Source of the DNA: Nostoc sp. FACHB-152
Lineage (GTDB): Bacteria; Cyanobacteriota; Cyanobacteriia; Cyanobacteriales; Nostocaceae
Direction: 5' to 3'
DNA length: 64,000 nt
NCBI RefSeq assembly: GCF_014697475.1
Contig: NZ_JACJRV010000034.1
Span: 1 to 64,000 of the forward strand
The position numbers and the translations under genes were made by a program. Shown in pieces: positions 28,417 to 38,018 of this stretch. Within the stretch, counting starts at the first letter, position 1. Each line of letters opens with the position of its first letter. The notes beneath the pieces were generated by a model. It ran no database searches. It had not been told where the DNA came from and saw only the letters and a program-made list of their open reading frames with translations.

Positions 28417-29301
28417 CTAAATTAAATTTAGTTTCTGAAGTACCACCTCTAATTTTTGGCTAACCTCTGAGTCAGCTTCACATAGCGGCAGACGTGTTGA
28501 ACCAACCTCCCAACCTTGAAGTTTGAGTGCTTTTTTAATGGGAATGGGATTTGTTGTTATAAATAAAGCTTTAAACAACGGGAAGAGTTGAAGATGAATG
28601 TCTCTAGCTTCTGCAATTTTTCCCGCACTAAAAGCTTGAATCATCTGCTGTAGTTGGTTGCCTACCAGATGAGAAGCCACGCTGACTACTCCTGTTGCCC
28701 CTAGTGCTAACAAGGACAAGGTGAGGGAGTCATCTCCAGCGTAAATCTGAAATTCTTGTGATGTCAAGCGGCGGATTTCACTTGCCTGATCTAAATTACC
28801 ACTGGCTTCTTTGATTCCAACAATATTATCAATTTCAGCTAGTTTGGCAACTGTTTCTGCACTGAGATTTTGACCGGTACGACTGGGAACGTTATATAAC
28901 AACAGTGGTGTATCAGGGCAAGCTTGGGCAATTGCCTGAAAGTGTTGATATAGACCAGCTTGTGGCGGTTTATTGTAATAGGGTACAACTTGTAATGTAC
29001 CATGTACTCCTATTTTAGCCGCTTTTTGGGTAGCCGCGATCGCTTCTTTGGTGGAATTGGAACCACATCCCGCTATCACCTTGGCTTTGCCGGACACGGC
29101 CTGCAATACTTCCAAAAATAGCTGGTATTCCTCCTCCCAAGTTAGGGTGGGGGATTCTCCTGTTGTACCGCATACCACCAATGTATCCGTGCCGTTGTTA
29201 GCTAGATGTGCTGCTAGTTCTGCCGCTACACCATAGTTAACACTACCGTCTGCTTTGAACGGCGTGATCATAGCGGTTAAAACTCTGCCAAAATCTCCCA
29301 C
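28417..29301 (-). CDS. dapA: 4-hydroxy-tetrahydrodipicolinate synthase
   Basis: First step of the diaminopimelate/lysine branch: pyruvate plus aspartate semialdehyde. A 294-residue TIM barrel with [13 protein letters not shown], catalytic Tyr in [11 protein letters not shown] and Schiff-base Lys in [10 protein letters not shown]. The frame is open to 29379, but a GTG at 29301 gives the usual N-terminus ([14 protein letters not shown]) and has an AGGAGT ribosome site 9 nt upstream. The 26 extra upstream codons are lysine-rich and unlike the family. asd lies 141 bp upstream and supplies the substrate. Confidence 0.93.
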   Translation of the reverse strand: MGDFGRVLTAMITPFKADGSVNYGVAAELAAHLANNGTDTLVVCGTTGESPTLTWEEEYQLFLEVLQAVSGKAKVIAGCGSNSTKEAIAATQKAAKIGVHGTLQVVPYYNKPPQAGLYQHFQAIAQACPDTPLLLYNVPSRTGQNLSAETVAKLAEIDNIVGIKEASGNLDQASEIRRLTSQEFQIYAGDDSLTLSLLALGATGVVSVASHLVGNQLQQMIQAFSAGKIAEARDIHLQLFPLFKALFITTNPIPIKKALKLQGWEVGSTRLPLCEADSEVSQKLEVVLQKLNLI

Positions 29302-29310
29302 CCTTTTTTT

Positions 29311-29316
29311 ACTCCT
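29311..29316 (-). promoter_or_regulatory. ribosome binding site deciding the dapA start
   Basis: AGGAGT on the minus strand, 9 nt before the GTG at 29301. It lies inside the longer frame that starts at 29379, and therefore favours the shorter protein. Confidence 0.7.
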
Positions 29317-29442
29317 AATTACCTGCTTGGTTTTTTTTTGCTTTGGTGGTTTTCTATAATGTAATAGCTTATTCGCCAATTACTTTCAAGAGAGATGCTC
29401 TTGTTTGTCATTTATCATTGATTTCTCGCTAATGACTCATAA

Positions 29443-30486
29443 CTACTGAGCAACATATGCTGCGGCAGACTTAAGTAGATTTTTTTCTACTAATAATTCG
29501 GCAATTTGTACTGCATTCAAAGCCGCACCTTTACGGATTTGATCGCCACATAGCCATAATTCTAAACCGCACGGATGAGATATATCCTGACGAATTCGAC
29601 CCACTAAAACTTCATCTTTACCTGTTGCTTCTATGGGCATTGGGAAATGATTTGCCCGCCAATCTTCTACCAATTTTACCCCAGGAGAGCGACTTAAAAT
29701 TTCTCTAGCTGTATCTGGATTAAATGGAGTTTCAAACTCTAGATTAATCGACTCTGAATGGGCGCGTAGTACGGGAACCCGCACACACGTGGCCGTAATT
29801 CTAATTTGCTGTGTGTCGAAAATTTTTCTGGTTTCATTAACCATTTTCATTTCTTCCTCACAGTACCCTAAATCGTTGATTGGGGTGTTGTGTGGAAATA
29901 AGTTAAATGCCAATGGGTATGGTAATACTTCTGCAATTGGTTCTTGTCCTTGCAAAATAGCACTAGCTTGGGTTTTTACCTCTTCCATTGCTTTCGCACC
30001 AGCACCACTAGCTGATTGATATGTAGCTGCAACAATCCGTTGGATTGGTTTAACTTGATGTAATGGCCAAATTGCCACTGTCATCAAAATTGTGGTGCAG
30101 TTGGGATTGGCAATAATCCCTTGGTGATTAGCTGCGGCTTGGGGATTTACCTCTGGCACAACCAAGGGAACTTCTGGGTTCATTCGGAAGGCACTGGAGT
30201 TATCAATAACTACTGCACCTTTTTCGACTGCAATTGGCGCCCATTTTTTAGATGTGGAACCACCTGCACTAGCTAATACTAAATCGACATTTTCAAAGGC
30301 GCGATCGCTAACTGCTTGTACAGGTATATTCTCACCTTTAAAAGTTAGCGTTCTGCCTGCACTGCGCTCTGATGCTAGTAATATTAATTCCGAAATTGGA
30401 AAATTTCGACTTTCTAGTAATTCCAGCAACTCTGTGCCGACAGCACCAGTTGCCCCCAAAATAGCTACACGATATGTTTTAGACAA
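29443..30486 (-). CDS. asd: aspartate-semialdehyde dehydrogenase
   Basis: Reduces aspartyl phosphate to aspartate semialdehyde for lysine, threonine and methionine synthesis. The 347-residue protein has the NADP-binding loop ILGATGAVGTELLELL, the catalytic Cys in ANPNCTTILM, SGAGAKAMEE, and the RVPVLRAHSE substrate region. It is upstream of dapA on the same strand and likely shares its transcript. The start ATG at 30486 gives the expected N-terminus. Confidence 0.95.
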   Translation of the reverse strand: MSKTYRVAILGATGAVGTELLELLESRNFPISELILLASERSAGRTLTFKGENIPVQAVSDRAFENVDLVLASAGGSTSKKWAPIAVEKGAVVIDNSSAFRMNPEVPLVVPEVNPQAAANHQGIIANPNCTTILMTVAIWPLHQVKPIQRIVAATYQSASGAGAKAMEEVKTQASAILQGQEPIAEVLPYPLAFNLFPHNTPINDLGYCEEEMKMVNETRKIFDTQQIRITATCVRVPVLRAHSESINLEFETPFNPDTAREILSRSPGVKLVEDWRANHFPMPIEATGKDEVLVGRIRQDISHPCGLELWLCGDQIRKGAALNAVQIAELLVEKNLLKSAAAYVAQ

Positions 30487-31274
30487 ATGAATTTCCTCCT
30501 TTACGAGGTGAGCAGTAATGTTTGAGAATTTTATTTAAATAGCAGTAGCAGATTTTGAATATATTTTTATGATTTTATTCAAGCTTGTTGATAGCGGTAG
30601 ATTGATTTTTTATTTACATAACTTCATAATTATTAGAAAAATTTACAATAATTATAAATATCAAGCAAATCTACCACCAATTTTAAAAAAGTATATATTA
30701 TTGTACAACAAATTGCTGTTGGAGAAATAACTAGCAGCAATTGGCTCTCAGCCATACTCGCATTCGGCATTTTCTACTCAATGAAGATTGTGCCTTGATT
30801 GTGATTTGGACTGACATAGGTGATCAATGTACTATGATCCGAAATGGATTAAAACCAGTACAATAAACCACCGAGCTAGGCGGTAAGCAGATAGTAAAGC
30901 TGACCTTACACAACTTAGGATGAAGTGCTGCTGGTTGACTAGGATATCACGGTGTCCGCCTTCAGATATAAAAGTCTATCTCCAGTAGTAGGTGATCAAG
31001 AAGAAATTCTCAACAGCATAAGATTAGCTGGATGTCATATCACCCGTAATTTTTACAAATGTGAGGTCGTATGTCTATGCTCAGTTTAAAGGGTGCGTGG
31101 GTAAAGTTATTGCGCTAAAGCGACAAGTCCTTTGCCAATGGCAGTAAACTGGATATCTACTGAAGGAACCTGCCTTGTGGGTGCCTCCCATCCCAAACTA
31201 GCAATATCAACGCACAACAGCGTGAAATCGCAGCTTGTGTACTTGGAGTTACAAATACCAAATAGAGACGAAGC
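30487..31274. other. long gene-free stretch between asd and tig
   Basis: 788 bp between divergent genes. The asd-proximal part is very AT-rich. From about 30830 to 31270 base composition becomes more even, and short inverted repeats occur (ACCG/CGGT, GGATA/TGTCC, GGTGAT/ATCACC, TGCC/GGCA). This suggests a structured RNA or a long tig leader. No tRNA, tmRNA or known riboswitch core was recognised. Confidence 0.5.
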
Positions 31275-32717
31275 ATGAAAGTTACCCAGGAGAAACTTCC
31301 CGCTAGCCAAATAGGGCTAGAAATAGAGATTACACCAGAAATCACTAAGCAAACCTACGAACAAGTTATTAAAAACTTATCCAGTACTGTAAATATTCCT
31401 GGGTTTCGTAAAGGTAAAGTGCCTCGGCAAATATTGCTACAACGCCTAGGTATAACTCGCATCAAGGCAACAGCCCTAGAAGAATTAATTCAAGATGGGA
31501 TACAGCAAGCAGTCAAGCAAGAAGATATCCAGGCAATTGGTCAACCACAATTGCGTTCTTCGTTTGATGACTTGATCAATAATTATGAACCAGGAAAACC
31601 TCTGACCTTCTCTGCTGCCGTTGATGTCGAGCCAGAAATCAATCTCACACAGTACACTGGTTTGCAAGCTCAAGCTGAGGAAGTTAAATATGACCCAGCA
31701 CAGGTAGATAGCGTTCTCGAAAAAGAACGCCAAGAAATGGCAACCTTGATTCCTGTAGAAGGACGGGCAGCCCAAATCGGAGATGTGGCTGTTGTAGATT
31801 TTAAAGGGGTAATAGCTAAAGCAGAAGGGGATGACCCTGACGCAGAACCAACACCAATTCCTGGTGGTGAAGCTTCTGATTTCCAAGTTGAGTTACAGGA
31901 AGATAAATTTATCCCTGGTTTTGTTACAGGCATAATAGGGATGAATCCTGGCGAAACCAAAGAAATTTCGGCACAGTTCCCAGATCCTTACGTAAATCAA
32001 GAGTTGGCAGGCAAGCCAGCAATTTTTACCGTCACCCTCAAGGAACTCAAGGAAAAAGAACTACCAGAATTGGATGATGACTTCGCCCAAGATGTCAGCG
32101 ACTTTGAAACCTTAGAGGAACTGCGAAAATCTCTAGAGGAAAGGTATCAAAAAGAAGCTGAAGACAAAACTAAAATCAACAAACAAGAAGCTTTGCTGGC
32201 AGAACTAGTCAAGCACGTAGAAATTGACTTGCCAGGAACTTTAATTGACCAAGAAGTAGACGCGATGCTGACACAAACAGCCATGCGCCTTTCGCAACAA
32301 GGGCTGGATGTGAAAAAGCTGTTTACTCAAGATATTATTCCACAGTTGCGGGAGCGATCGCGCCCTGAGGCAATTGAACGCCTAAAACGTTCTCTAGCCT
32401 TGCGAGAAATCGGCAAACGCGAATCTATCACAGTCACACCTGAAGAACTGCAAGCCAGAATTACAGAACTTTTGCAGCAGTATGCAGAAGAAGATATTGA
32501 CGAAGATAGACTGCGTTCGATGGTTGAAAACGAAATGCTAACCGAAAAAATCATCGATTGGATTTTAGAAAAATCATCCGTAGAACTAGTGCCAGAAGGG
32601 ACTTTAAGTGCCAAAGCAGAAGAAACTGAAGACGCAGACCTCGAAGTAGAGGCAACTGCATCTGAGGCTGAGGAAACAGTCAGCGAAGTTACGGCAGAAG
32701 CAGAAACAGAAGCTTAA
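31275..32717 (+). CDS. tig: trigger factor (ribosome-associated chaperone, peptidyl-prolyl isomerase)
   Basis: Binds nascent chains at the ribosome exit tunnel. The 480-residue protein has the ribosome-binding domain with signature PGFRKGKVPRQILLQ. A FKBP-type PPIase domain follows (GDVAVVDFKG, then FIPGFVTGIIGMNPGETKEI), then the long helical C-terminal arms. The last 35 residues are a Glu/Ala/Thr-rich acidic tail, longer than in E. coli. It is followed by clpP and clpX, the usual bacterial order, but a 405-bp gap with a hairpin separates them. Confidence 0.95.
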   Translation: MKVTQEKLPASQIGLEIEITPEITKQTYEQVIKNLSSTVNIPGFRKGKVPRQILLQRLGITRIKATALEELIQDGIQQAVKQEDIQAIGQPQLRSSFDDLINNYEPGKPLTFSAAVDVEPEINLTQYTGLQAQAEEVKYDPAQVDSVLEKERQEMATLIPVEGRAAQIGDVAVVDFKGVIAKAEGDDPDAEPTPIPGGEASDFQVELQEDKFIPGFVTGIIGMNPGETKEISAQFPDPYVNQELAGKPAIFTVTLKELKEKELPELDDDFAQDVSDFETLEELRKSLEERYQKEAEDKTKINKQEALLAELVKHVEIDLPGTLIDQEVDAMLTQTAMRLSQQGLDVKKLFTQDIIPQLRERSRPEAIERLKRSLALREIGKRESITVTPEELQARITELLQQYAEEDIDEDRLRSMVENEMLTEKIIDWILEKSSVELVPEGTLSAKAEETEDADLEVEATASEAEETVSEVTAEAETEA

Positions 32718-33122
32718 GGGTAGAAGAGTGCAAGGGTGTAGGGAAACAAAAAGGAAGACGAAAAGAACAATTTTCCCCCCTGCCCCCCGCACCCTGCCCC
32801 GTTTCCTCTACCCTTCGGCTATCTCTACTTTTGGGCGATCGCAATCTGGCTGATCGTAGATTAGGCTAGTAGTGTAATAGCTGTATTGTTTGAGTAGGAA
32901 CACATGATCACTCAGTCCTTAATATTTAATGGAGGCTTAATATTCCTGAAATATTAATTAAAACCCTATATATATAACAGCCTGAGCTTGATACTGTGTT
33001 ACACGAGAAGAATCTGGATGAGGCATAATGGTTAACACATAGCTTAAATAAAAATCTCATCCGTTAAAAAAGCAGCGATCGCTGCCTTAAACTAAGTCCT
33101 ATTAACTTTCAGAAGTTCTCCT
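32718..33122. other. gene-free stretch between tig and clpP
   Basis: 405 bp. The first 95 bp (32718-32812) form a long imperfect inverted repeat: GGGTAGA/TCTACCC, GCAAGGGTG/CACCCTGC and GGAAAC/GTTTCC. It probably terminates tig. Near 33070 is the palindrome GCAGCGATCGCTGC around a HIP1 site. The clpP promoter should lie in the right half; no clear box was chosen. Confidence 0.5.
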
Positions 33123-33821
33123 ATGCTTTTATCGCAGTCGGGAAATTACCCCATCATCAGTTCTAGTCATCTAGCTATTAACTCCCATATGCATGGCCCC
33201 AACAGCATTGTGCCAACTGTGGTTGAGCAGTCTGGTATGGGAGAAAGAGCTTTTGACATCTACTCCCGCCTGCTGCGTGAGCGGATTATATTTTTGGGAA
33301 CTGCAATAGATGACACCGTTGCCAATTCTATTGTCGCCCAGTTGCTATTCTTAGATGCTGAAGACTCTGAAAAAGACATACAACTGTACATTAACTCTCC
33401 TGGCGGCTCCGTCTACGCAGGAATGGCAATTTATGATACAATCCAACAAATCCGTCCCGATGTTGTGACTATCTGTTTTGGGTTAGCCGCAAGCATGGGG
33501 GCATTTTTGTTAGCCGCCGGAACCGCAGGTAAGCGTATGTCTCTACCTGACTCACGCATTATGATCCACCAACCACTAGGTGGCGCTCAGGGGCAAGCCA
33601 TTGACATAGAAATCCAAGCAAGAGAGATTCTATATATCAAAGGTCAGTTGAATCAGTTATTGGCTCATCATACTGGTCAACCCCTAGAAAGGTTAGAAAC
33701 AGATACAGACCGAGACTTTTTCATGTCGGCAGAAGAAGCTAAAAACTACGGTTTGATCGATCAGGTCATCTCCCGACAAAATCTTCCCACAGCTGGGGAA
33801 AACGTCACCATTGTGAATTAA
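33123..33821 (+). CDS. clpP: ATP-dependent Clp protease proteolytic subunit
   Basis: Serine protease ring subunit partnered by ClpX. The 232-residue protein has nucleophile S124 in [11 protein letters not shown] and H149 in [12 protein letters not shown]. The likely Asp is in [12 protein letters not shown]. It is 9 bp upstream of clpX, the arrangement of clpP2-clpX in other cyanobacteria, which carry several clpP paralogues. The N-terminus is about 30 residues longer than the mature form. A second Met at 33189 (MHGPNSIVP) is an alternative start. Confidence 0.94.
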   Translation: MLLSQSGNYPIISSSHLAINSHMHGPNSIVPTVVEQSGMGERAFDIYSRLLRERIIFLGTAIDDTVANSIVAQLLFLDAEDSEKDIQLYINSPGGSVYAGMAIYDTIQQIRPDVVTICFGLAASMGAFLLAAGTAGKRMSLPDSRIMIHQPLGGAQGQAIDIEIQAREILYIKGQLNQLLAHHTGQPLERLETDTDRDFFMSAEEAKNYGLIDQVISRQNLPTAGENVTIVN

Positions 33822-33830
33822 GAGGCTGGT

Positions 33831-35171
33831 ATGTCTAAGTACGACTCCCATTTAAAATGTTCGTTTTGTGGCAAGTCTCAAGAGCAGGTGCGTAAGTTAA
33901 TCGCAGGGCCGGGAGTTTACATCTGCGATGAATGCGTTGACTTGTGTAATGAAATACTAGATGAGGAGTTACTGGACACCAACGGTGTAGCGTCGCAACC
34001 AGCACCAAAGTCTGAAGCCCCTCAAAAACGTCGCAATCGTTCTGCTAATCTCTCCTTTAATCAAATACCTAAGCCTAGAGAGATTAAAAAGTATCTGGAC
34101 GAACACGTTATTGGCCAAGACGAAGCCAAAAAAGTGTTATCAGTTGCAGTTTACAATCATTACAAGCGGCTAGCAATTTTACAATCTAAAAATAGTGGCA
34201 AAAATGGGGCAGATGACGCTGTAGAACTGCAAAAGTCTAATATTTTGCTAATTGGCCCGACTGGTTGCGGCAAAACGCTTTTAGCGCAAACCCTAGCTAA
34301 AATTTTGGATGTACCCTTTGCTGTTGCTGACGCTACTACATTAACAGAAGCAGGGTATGTCGGTGAAGATGTAGAAAATATTTTGTTGCGGCTGTTGCAA
34401 GTGGCTGATTTAGACGTAGAAGAGGCGCAACGAGGCATTATCTACATCGACGAGATTGACAAAATTGCGCGTAAGAGTGAAAACCCATCAATTACCCGCG
34501 ATGTCTCTGGTGAAGGCGTGCAGCAAGCTCTCTTGAAAATGCTAGAAGGGACGATCGCTAACGTACCACCCCAAGGCGGACGCAAGCATCCGTATCAAGA
34601 TTGCATCCAAATTGACACTAGCAATATTTTATTTATTTGTGGCGGAGCCTTCGTTGGGCTAGAGAAGGTAGTAGAGCAGAGAGGCGGTAAAAAGTCCATA
34701 GGTTTTGTCCAACCTGGTGAAGGTCAATCGAAAGAGAAACGCGCTGCTAACACCCTGCGTCATTTGGAACCCGACGACTTAGTGAAATTTGGGATGATTC
34801 CCGAATTCATTGGGCGGATGCCAATGGTAGCAGTGGTAGATCCGCTAGATGAAGAAGCTTTGATGGCGATTCTGACCCAACCACGCAGTGCTTTGGTGAA
34901 ACAGTACCAAAAACTGCTGAAGATGGATAATGTACAGTTAGATTTTAAATCAGATGCTTTACGGGCGATCGCTCAAGAAGCCTATCGTCGTAAAACTGGT
35001 GCTAGAGCATTACGCGGCATCGTAGAGGAACTGATGTTAGATGTGATGTATGAGTTACCATCGCGGAAGGATGTGACACGCTGCACAGTTACACGGGAAA
35101 TGGTTGAGAAACGCTCTACAGCCGAACTGATAGTTCATCCATCTTCATTACCTAAACCAGAATCAGCATAA
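33831..35171 (+). CDS. clpX: ATP-dependent Clp protease ATP-binding subunit ClpX
   Basis: AAA+ unfoldase that feeds substrates to ClpP. The 446-residue protein has a four-Cys N-terminal zinc finger (CSFCGKSQ, later CDECVDLC). Walker A is [12 protein letters not shown] and Walker [14 protein letters not shown]. The substrate pore loop region [18 protein letters not shown] and [14 protein letters not shown] follow. It starts 9 bp after clpP and is almost certainly translated from the same mRNA. Confidence 0.97.
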   Translation: MSKYDSHLKCSFCGKSQEQVRKLIAGPGVYICDECVDLCNEILDEELLDTNGVASQPAPKSEAPQKRRNRSANLSFNQIPKPREIKKYLDEHVIGQDEAKKVLSVAVYNHYKRLAILQSKNSGKNGADDAVELQKSNILLIGPTGCGKTLLAQTLAKILDVPFAVADATTLTEAGYVGEDVENILLRLLQVADLDVEEAQRGIIYIDEIDKIARKSENPSITRDVSGEGVQQALLKMLEGTIANVPPQGGRKHPYQDCIQIDTSNILFICGGAFVGLEKVVEQRGGKKSIGFVQPGEGQSKEKRAANTLRHLEPDDLVKFGMIPEFIGRMPMVAVVDPLDEEALMAILTQPRSALVKQYQKLLKMDNVQLDFKSDALRAIAQEAYRRKTGARALRGIVEELMLDVMYELPSRKDVTRCTVTREMVEKRSTAELIVHPSSLPKPESA

Positions 35172-35248
35172 TAGTCATTAGTTAAGAGTCAATAGTCTAT
35201 AGACTGTTGACTTTTGACTATGGACTTTTGACTATGGACTTTTAACAA

Positions 35249-36169
35249 ATGCCTTACATCAATGTTCGTGGCGTTGAACATTACTACGAGTGGGTGAAAA
35301 AACCATCTACTTCCTTAACAAAGCCCGTGATGGTGTTCGTTCACGGTTGGGCAGGTTCAGCTAGGTACTGGAAAAGCACTGCGGAGGCTTTAGCTGACAA
35401 GTTTGATTGCTTACTCTATGATATGCGCGGATTTGGGCGATCGCAGGGTAAACCAACTATCATCCAAGCTAGCGAGTCTGTTGTTGAGTCTGAAACCAGT
35501 CAAGAAAAATTAGCAGCAATTCAAGAGTTAACTTATGAGTTGGAAGAATACGCTGATGATTTGGCAATTTTGTTAGATGAGTTGCATCTTGGGCGTGTTT
35601 ACATCCAAGCTCATTCAATGGGCGCGTCTGTTGCGACTTTATTTTTCAACCGCTATCCCCAACGTGTAGAACGAGGGATTTTGACTTGTAGCGGAATTTT
35701 TGAGTACGACGAGAAAGCCTTTACAGCCTTTCATAAATTTGGTGGCTATGTAGTTAAATTCCGTCCCAAGTGGTTAGCAAAAATCCCATTTGTTGACCGA
35801 ATGTTTATGGCAAGATTTTTGCATCGCTCCATTCCAAAATCTGAACGCCAAGCATTTTTACAAGATTTTCTAGATGCAGATTATGATGCTGCTATAGGCA
35901 CAATTTTTACTTCTGTTAGTAAGGCGCAGTCGGAATTAATGCCACAAGAGTTTGCCAAGCTAACTGTCCCAACTCTGCTAGTGGCTGGAGAATATGACCA
36001 AATTATTCCGGCGGCGATGGGACGACAAGCTGCAGCATTGAATGACAAAGTTGAGTTTGCGTTTATGGCTGATACGGCGCATTTCCCGATGTTGGAAGAT
36101 CCCCAGACTTATTTGCAACGGGTGCAAGAGTTTTTGCAAGTTGCTGTATCAGAGGCGCAACTGGGTTAG
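35249..36169 (+). CDS. alpha/beta hydrolase
   Basis: A 306-residue hydrolase of the alpha/beta fold. The oxyanion segment is VFVHGWAGSARYW, nucleophile elbow QAHSMGAS, the acid in AGEYDQIIP and the His in DTAHFPMLE. A short helical lid lies between. No signal peptide is present. It follows clpX by 77 bp, across short direct repeats (TTGACTATGGACTT type), and may be read through from clpX. The substrate cannot be predicted. Confidence 0.82.
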   Translation: MPYINVRGVEHYYEWVKKPSTSLTKPVMVFVHGWAGSARYWKSTAEALADKFDCLLYDMRGFGRSQGKPTIIQASESVVESETSQEKLAAIQELTYELEEYADDLAILLDELHLGRVYIQAHSMGASVATLFFNRYPQRVERGILTCSGIFEYDEKAFTAFHKFGGYVVKFRPKWLAKIPFVDRMFMARFLHRSIPKSERQAFLQDFLDADYDAAIGTIFTSVSKAQSELMPQEFAKLTVPTLLVAGEYDQIIPAAMGRQAAALNDKVEFAFMADTAHFPMLEDPQTYLQRVQEFLQVAVSEAQLG

Positions 36170-36280
36170 GTGGAAGTTTTTCTTTGGTAGGGTGGGTTAT
36201 AGACAAAGCACCGGAAATCTTGGATGGTGCGTTGCGCTACGCGACAACACACCCTACTAAACTAAACCTAGCCTCTGAGT

Positions 36281-37441
36281 TCAAAGCTTGATTAACGGTA
36301 GCGTGACAATAAATGTAGTACCAACTCCAACTTCGCTGTTTACCATAATCTCTCCCCCATAAGCATCAACACACTTTTTCACAATTGCTAAACCTAAGCC
36401 AGTACCAGGAATTCTGCCAACATTTTCTGCACGCTGGAAAGGCTGAAACATTCGCTTTTGGTCTTCTTTGGGAATGCCAATTCCCCAGTCTTGAAATCGA
36501 AAGATGACAGAATTTTCGTGGCCAATTAGTTCAAATTGAATTTTGCCATCGGGAAGCGAATATTTAATTGCATTGCCAAGTAAATTACCTAAAATGTGAC
36601 GCAGTAATGTTTCATCCCAGAATGCTTCACTTAATTCTCCATAACTAGCAAAACTCAAACTTAGATTTTTATCTTTGAGAGTAAGTTGTGCTTCTTCAAC
36701 TAGTTGACGGCAAAATATTTCTAAATTTAGTCGCTCAAGGTCGCATTGAAATTTACCAGAATCAGCCTTATCAATTAGTGACACTTCATCTAACATTTGT
36801 GCCATATTTTTGATTGCTAGGCGGATCATTTGTAAATGATTGCGTTTTTTTTCTTGAGTTAATTTATCTTCGTTATTTTGTAGTAATCCAGCTGCTAAAA
36901 GAATTGTATTTAAGGGTTGGCGGATATCATGAGAAAGCATAGAAACTAATTCTGATCTGAACTGGTTGATTTCGTTAGCTTTAACCAGTTCGGCGGTGCG
37001 TTCGTCAACTCGAACTTGTAATGTCTGATTAACTTGACGTAATGTTTCTAAAAGTTGTTTACGCTCGATCGCATAACATATAGAACGAACCAAGCCATTA
37101 ACGTTGACATGACGTTTGACTAAATAATCTTGCGCTCCTTCTCTGACTGCTTCAATTGCCAGTTCTTCGTCGTTAGTATTGGTTAGCACCACAATTGGCA
37201 CACTAGGCGCACAATTAATTAGTACTGGCAGAGATGACAATCCTTGACTGTCTGGCAGGGTAAGGTCTAACAAAATAATGTCGTAGTTACTGCGACTAAG
37301 TTCATTGAGTCCTTCTTGCAATCGCTTGACATGAACTAGGACAAATTCTTTAGCATCGGCTTGCTGCAAAAACTCTTGCAATAACCTAGCTTCTGCCAGA
37401 TTGTCTTCAATTAACAAGATTTTTACTAAGCTTTCAGCCAT
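36281..37441 (-). CDS. receiver-histidine kinase hybrid near the phytochrome genes
   Basis: A 386-residue soluble protein. The receiver (about 6-125) is intact with acidic pair E12-D13 and D59 in IILLDLTLPDSQG. A coiled-coil linker follows, then HisKA with H171 in SMLSHDIRQPL. The HATPase has GNLLGNAIKYS, DWGIGI and GTGLGLAIVKK. It lies 130 bp downstream of the phytochrome response-regulator gene on the same strand; a heptamer repeat fills the gap. It may take part in the same light response, but this is inferred from position only. Confidence 0.85.
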   Translation of the reverse strand: MAESLVKILLIEDNLAEARLLQEFLQQADAKEFVLVHVKRLQEGLNELSRSNYDIILLDLTLPDSQGLSSLPVLINCAPSVPIVVLTNTNDEELAIEAVREGAQDYLVKRHVNVNGLVRSICYAIERKQLLETLRQVNQTLQVRVDERTAELVKANEINQFRSELVSMLSHDIRQPLNTILLAAGLLQNNEDKLTQEKKRNHLQMIRLAIKNMAQMLDEVSLIDKADSGKFQCDLERLNLEIFCRQLVEEAQLTLKDKNLSLSFASYGELSEAFWDETLLRHILGNLLGNAIKYSLPDGKIQFELIGHENSVIFRFQDWGIGIPKEDQKRMFQPFQRAENVGRIPGTGLGLAIVKKCVDAYGGEIMVNSEVGVGTTFIVTLPLIKL

Positions 37442-37477
37442 AGTTTTCTGGTTTTAAGCCCTGGGAAGTGTTTAGAA

Positions 37478-37505
37478 GGCAGGAGGCAGGAGGCAAGAGG
37501 CAGGA
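37478..37505 (-). repeat. heptamer tandem repeat (STRR), GGCAGGA x4
   Basis: Four direct 7-bp units, GGCAGGA, GGCAGGA, GGCAAGA, GGCAGGA, in the gap between two signalling genes. The same motif recurs less perfectly near 54416-54440. Confidence 0.8.
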
Positions 37506-37571
37506 GGTAGAAAATTATAGTAATATTACTCCCCTAAACTCCTGCACCCTTGCACCCTGACACTCATATCC

Positions 37572-38018
37572 TTACTCTGACGGTAAGGTGACGGTAGACA
37601 GCCAAAAATCTTCGATACCTTTAACAATTTGAAATAGTTGGCTGAGATTACGGGATTTAGTAATGTAGCAGTTTACGTGCAAGTCGTAGCTGTGAAAGAT
37701 ATCATCCTCGTTTTTAGAGGTTGTCAGCACTACGACAGGGATACGTTTGAGTAGGGGATCATTTTTAATTTCTGCTAATACTTCCCGGCCATCTTTCCTT
37801 GGTAAGTTCAAATCTAGCAGAATCAGGTCAGGGCGGGGAGCATCGGCGTACTCACCTTCTTGGCGTAAAAATGCCATAGCATCCACGCCATCCCTAACCG
37901 TCACTACTTGGTGCGGCACTGAGCTATTTTTCAATGCTTCTTGGATTAAACGGACATCGGCTTTATTATCCTCGACCAAAAAGATGGTTTTGAGCTTGTC
38001 TTCCGTTTCTACGCTCAC
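37572..38018 (-). CDS. phytochrome-associated response regulator (Rcp1 type)
   Basis: A 148-residue single-domain receiver that takes phosphate from the cyanobacterial phytochrome. [12 protein letters not shown] gives the acidic pair, D69 lies in [17 protein letters not shown], and [11 protein letters not shown] is followed by the late Lys in YITKSRNL, all as in Rcp1. The frame opens at an ATG at 38069. A GTG at 38018 with GGAGG 8 nt upstream gives a length close to Rcp1. Either way the gene begins inside the end of the phytochrome gene, with a 53-bp overlap for the GTG start, indicating translational coupling. Confidence 0.9.
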   Translation of the reverse strand: MSVETEDKLKTIFLVEDNKADVRLIQEALKNSSVPHQVVTVRDGVDAMAFLRQEGEYADAPRPDLILLDLNLPRKDGREVLAEIKNDPLLKRIPVVVLTTSKNEDDIFHSYDLHVNCYITKSRNLSQLFQIVKGIEDFWLSTVTLPSE

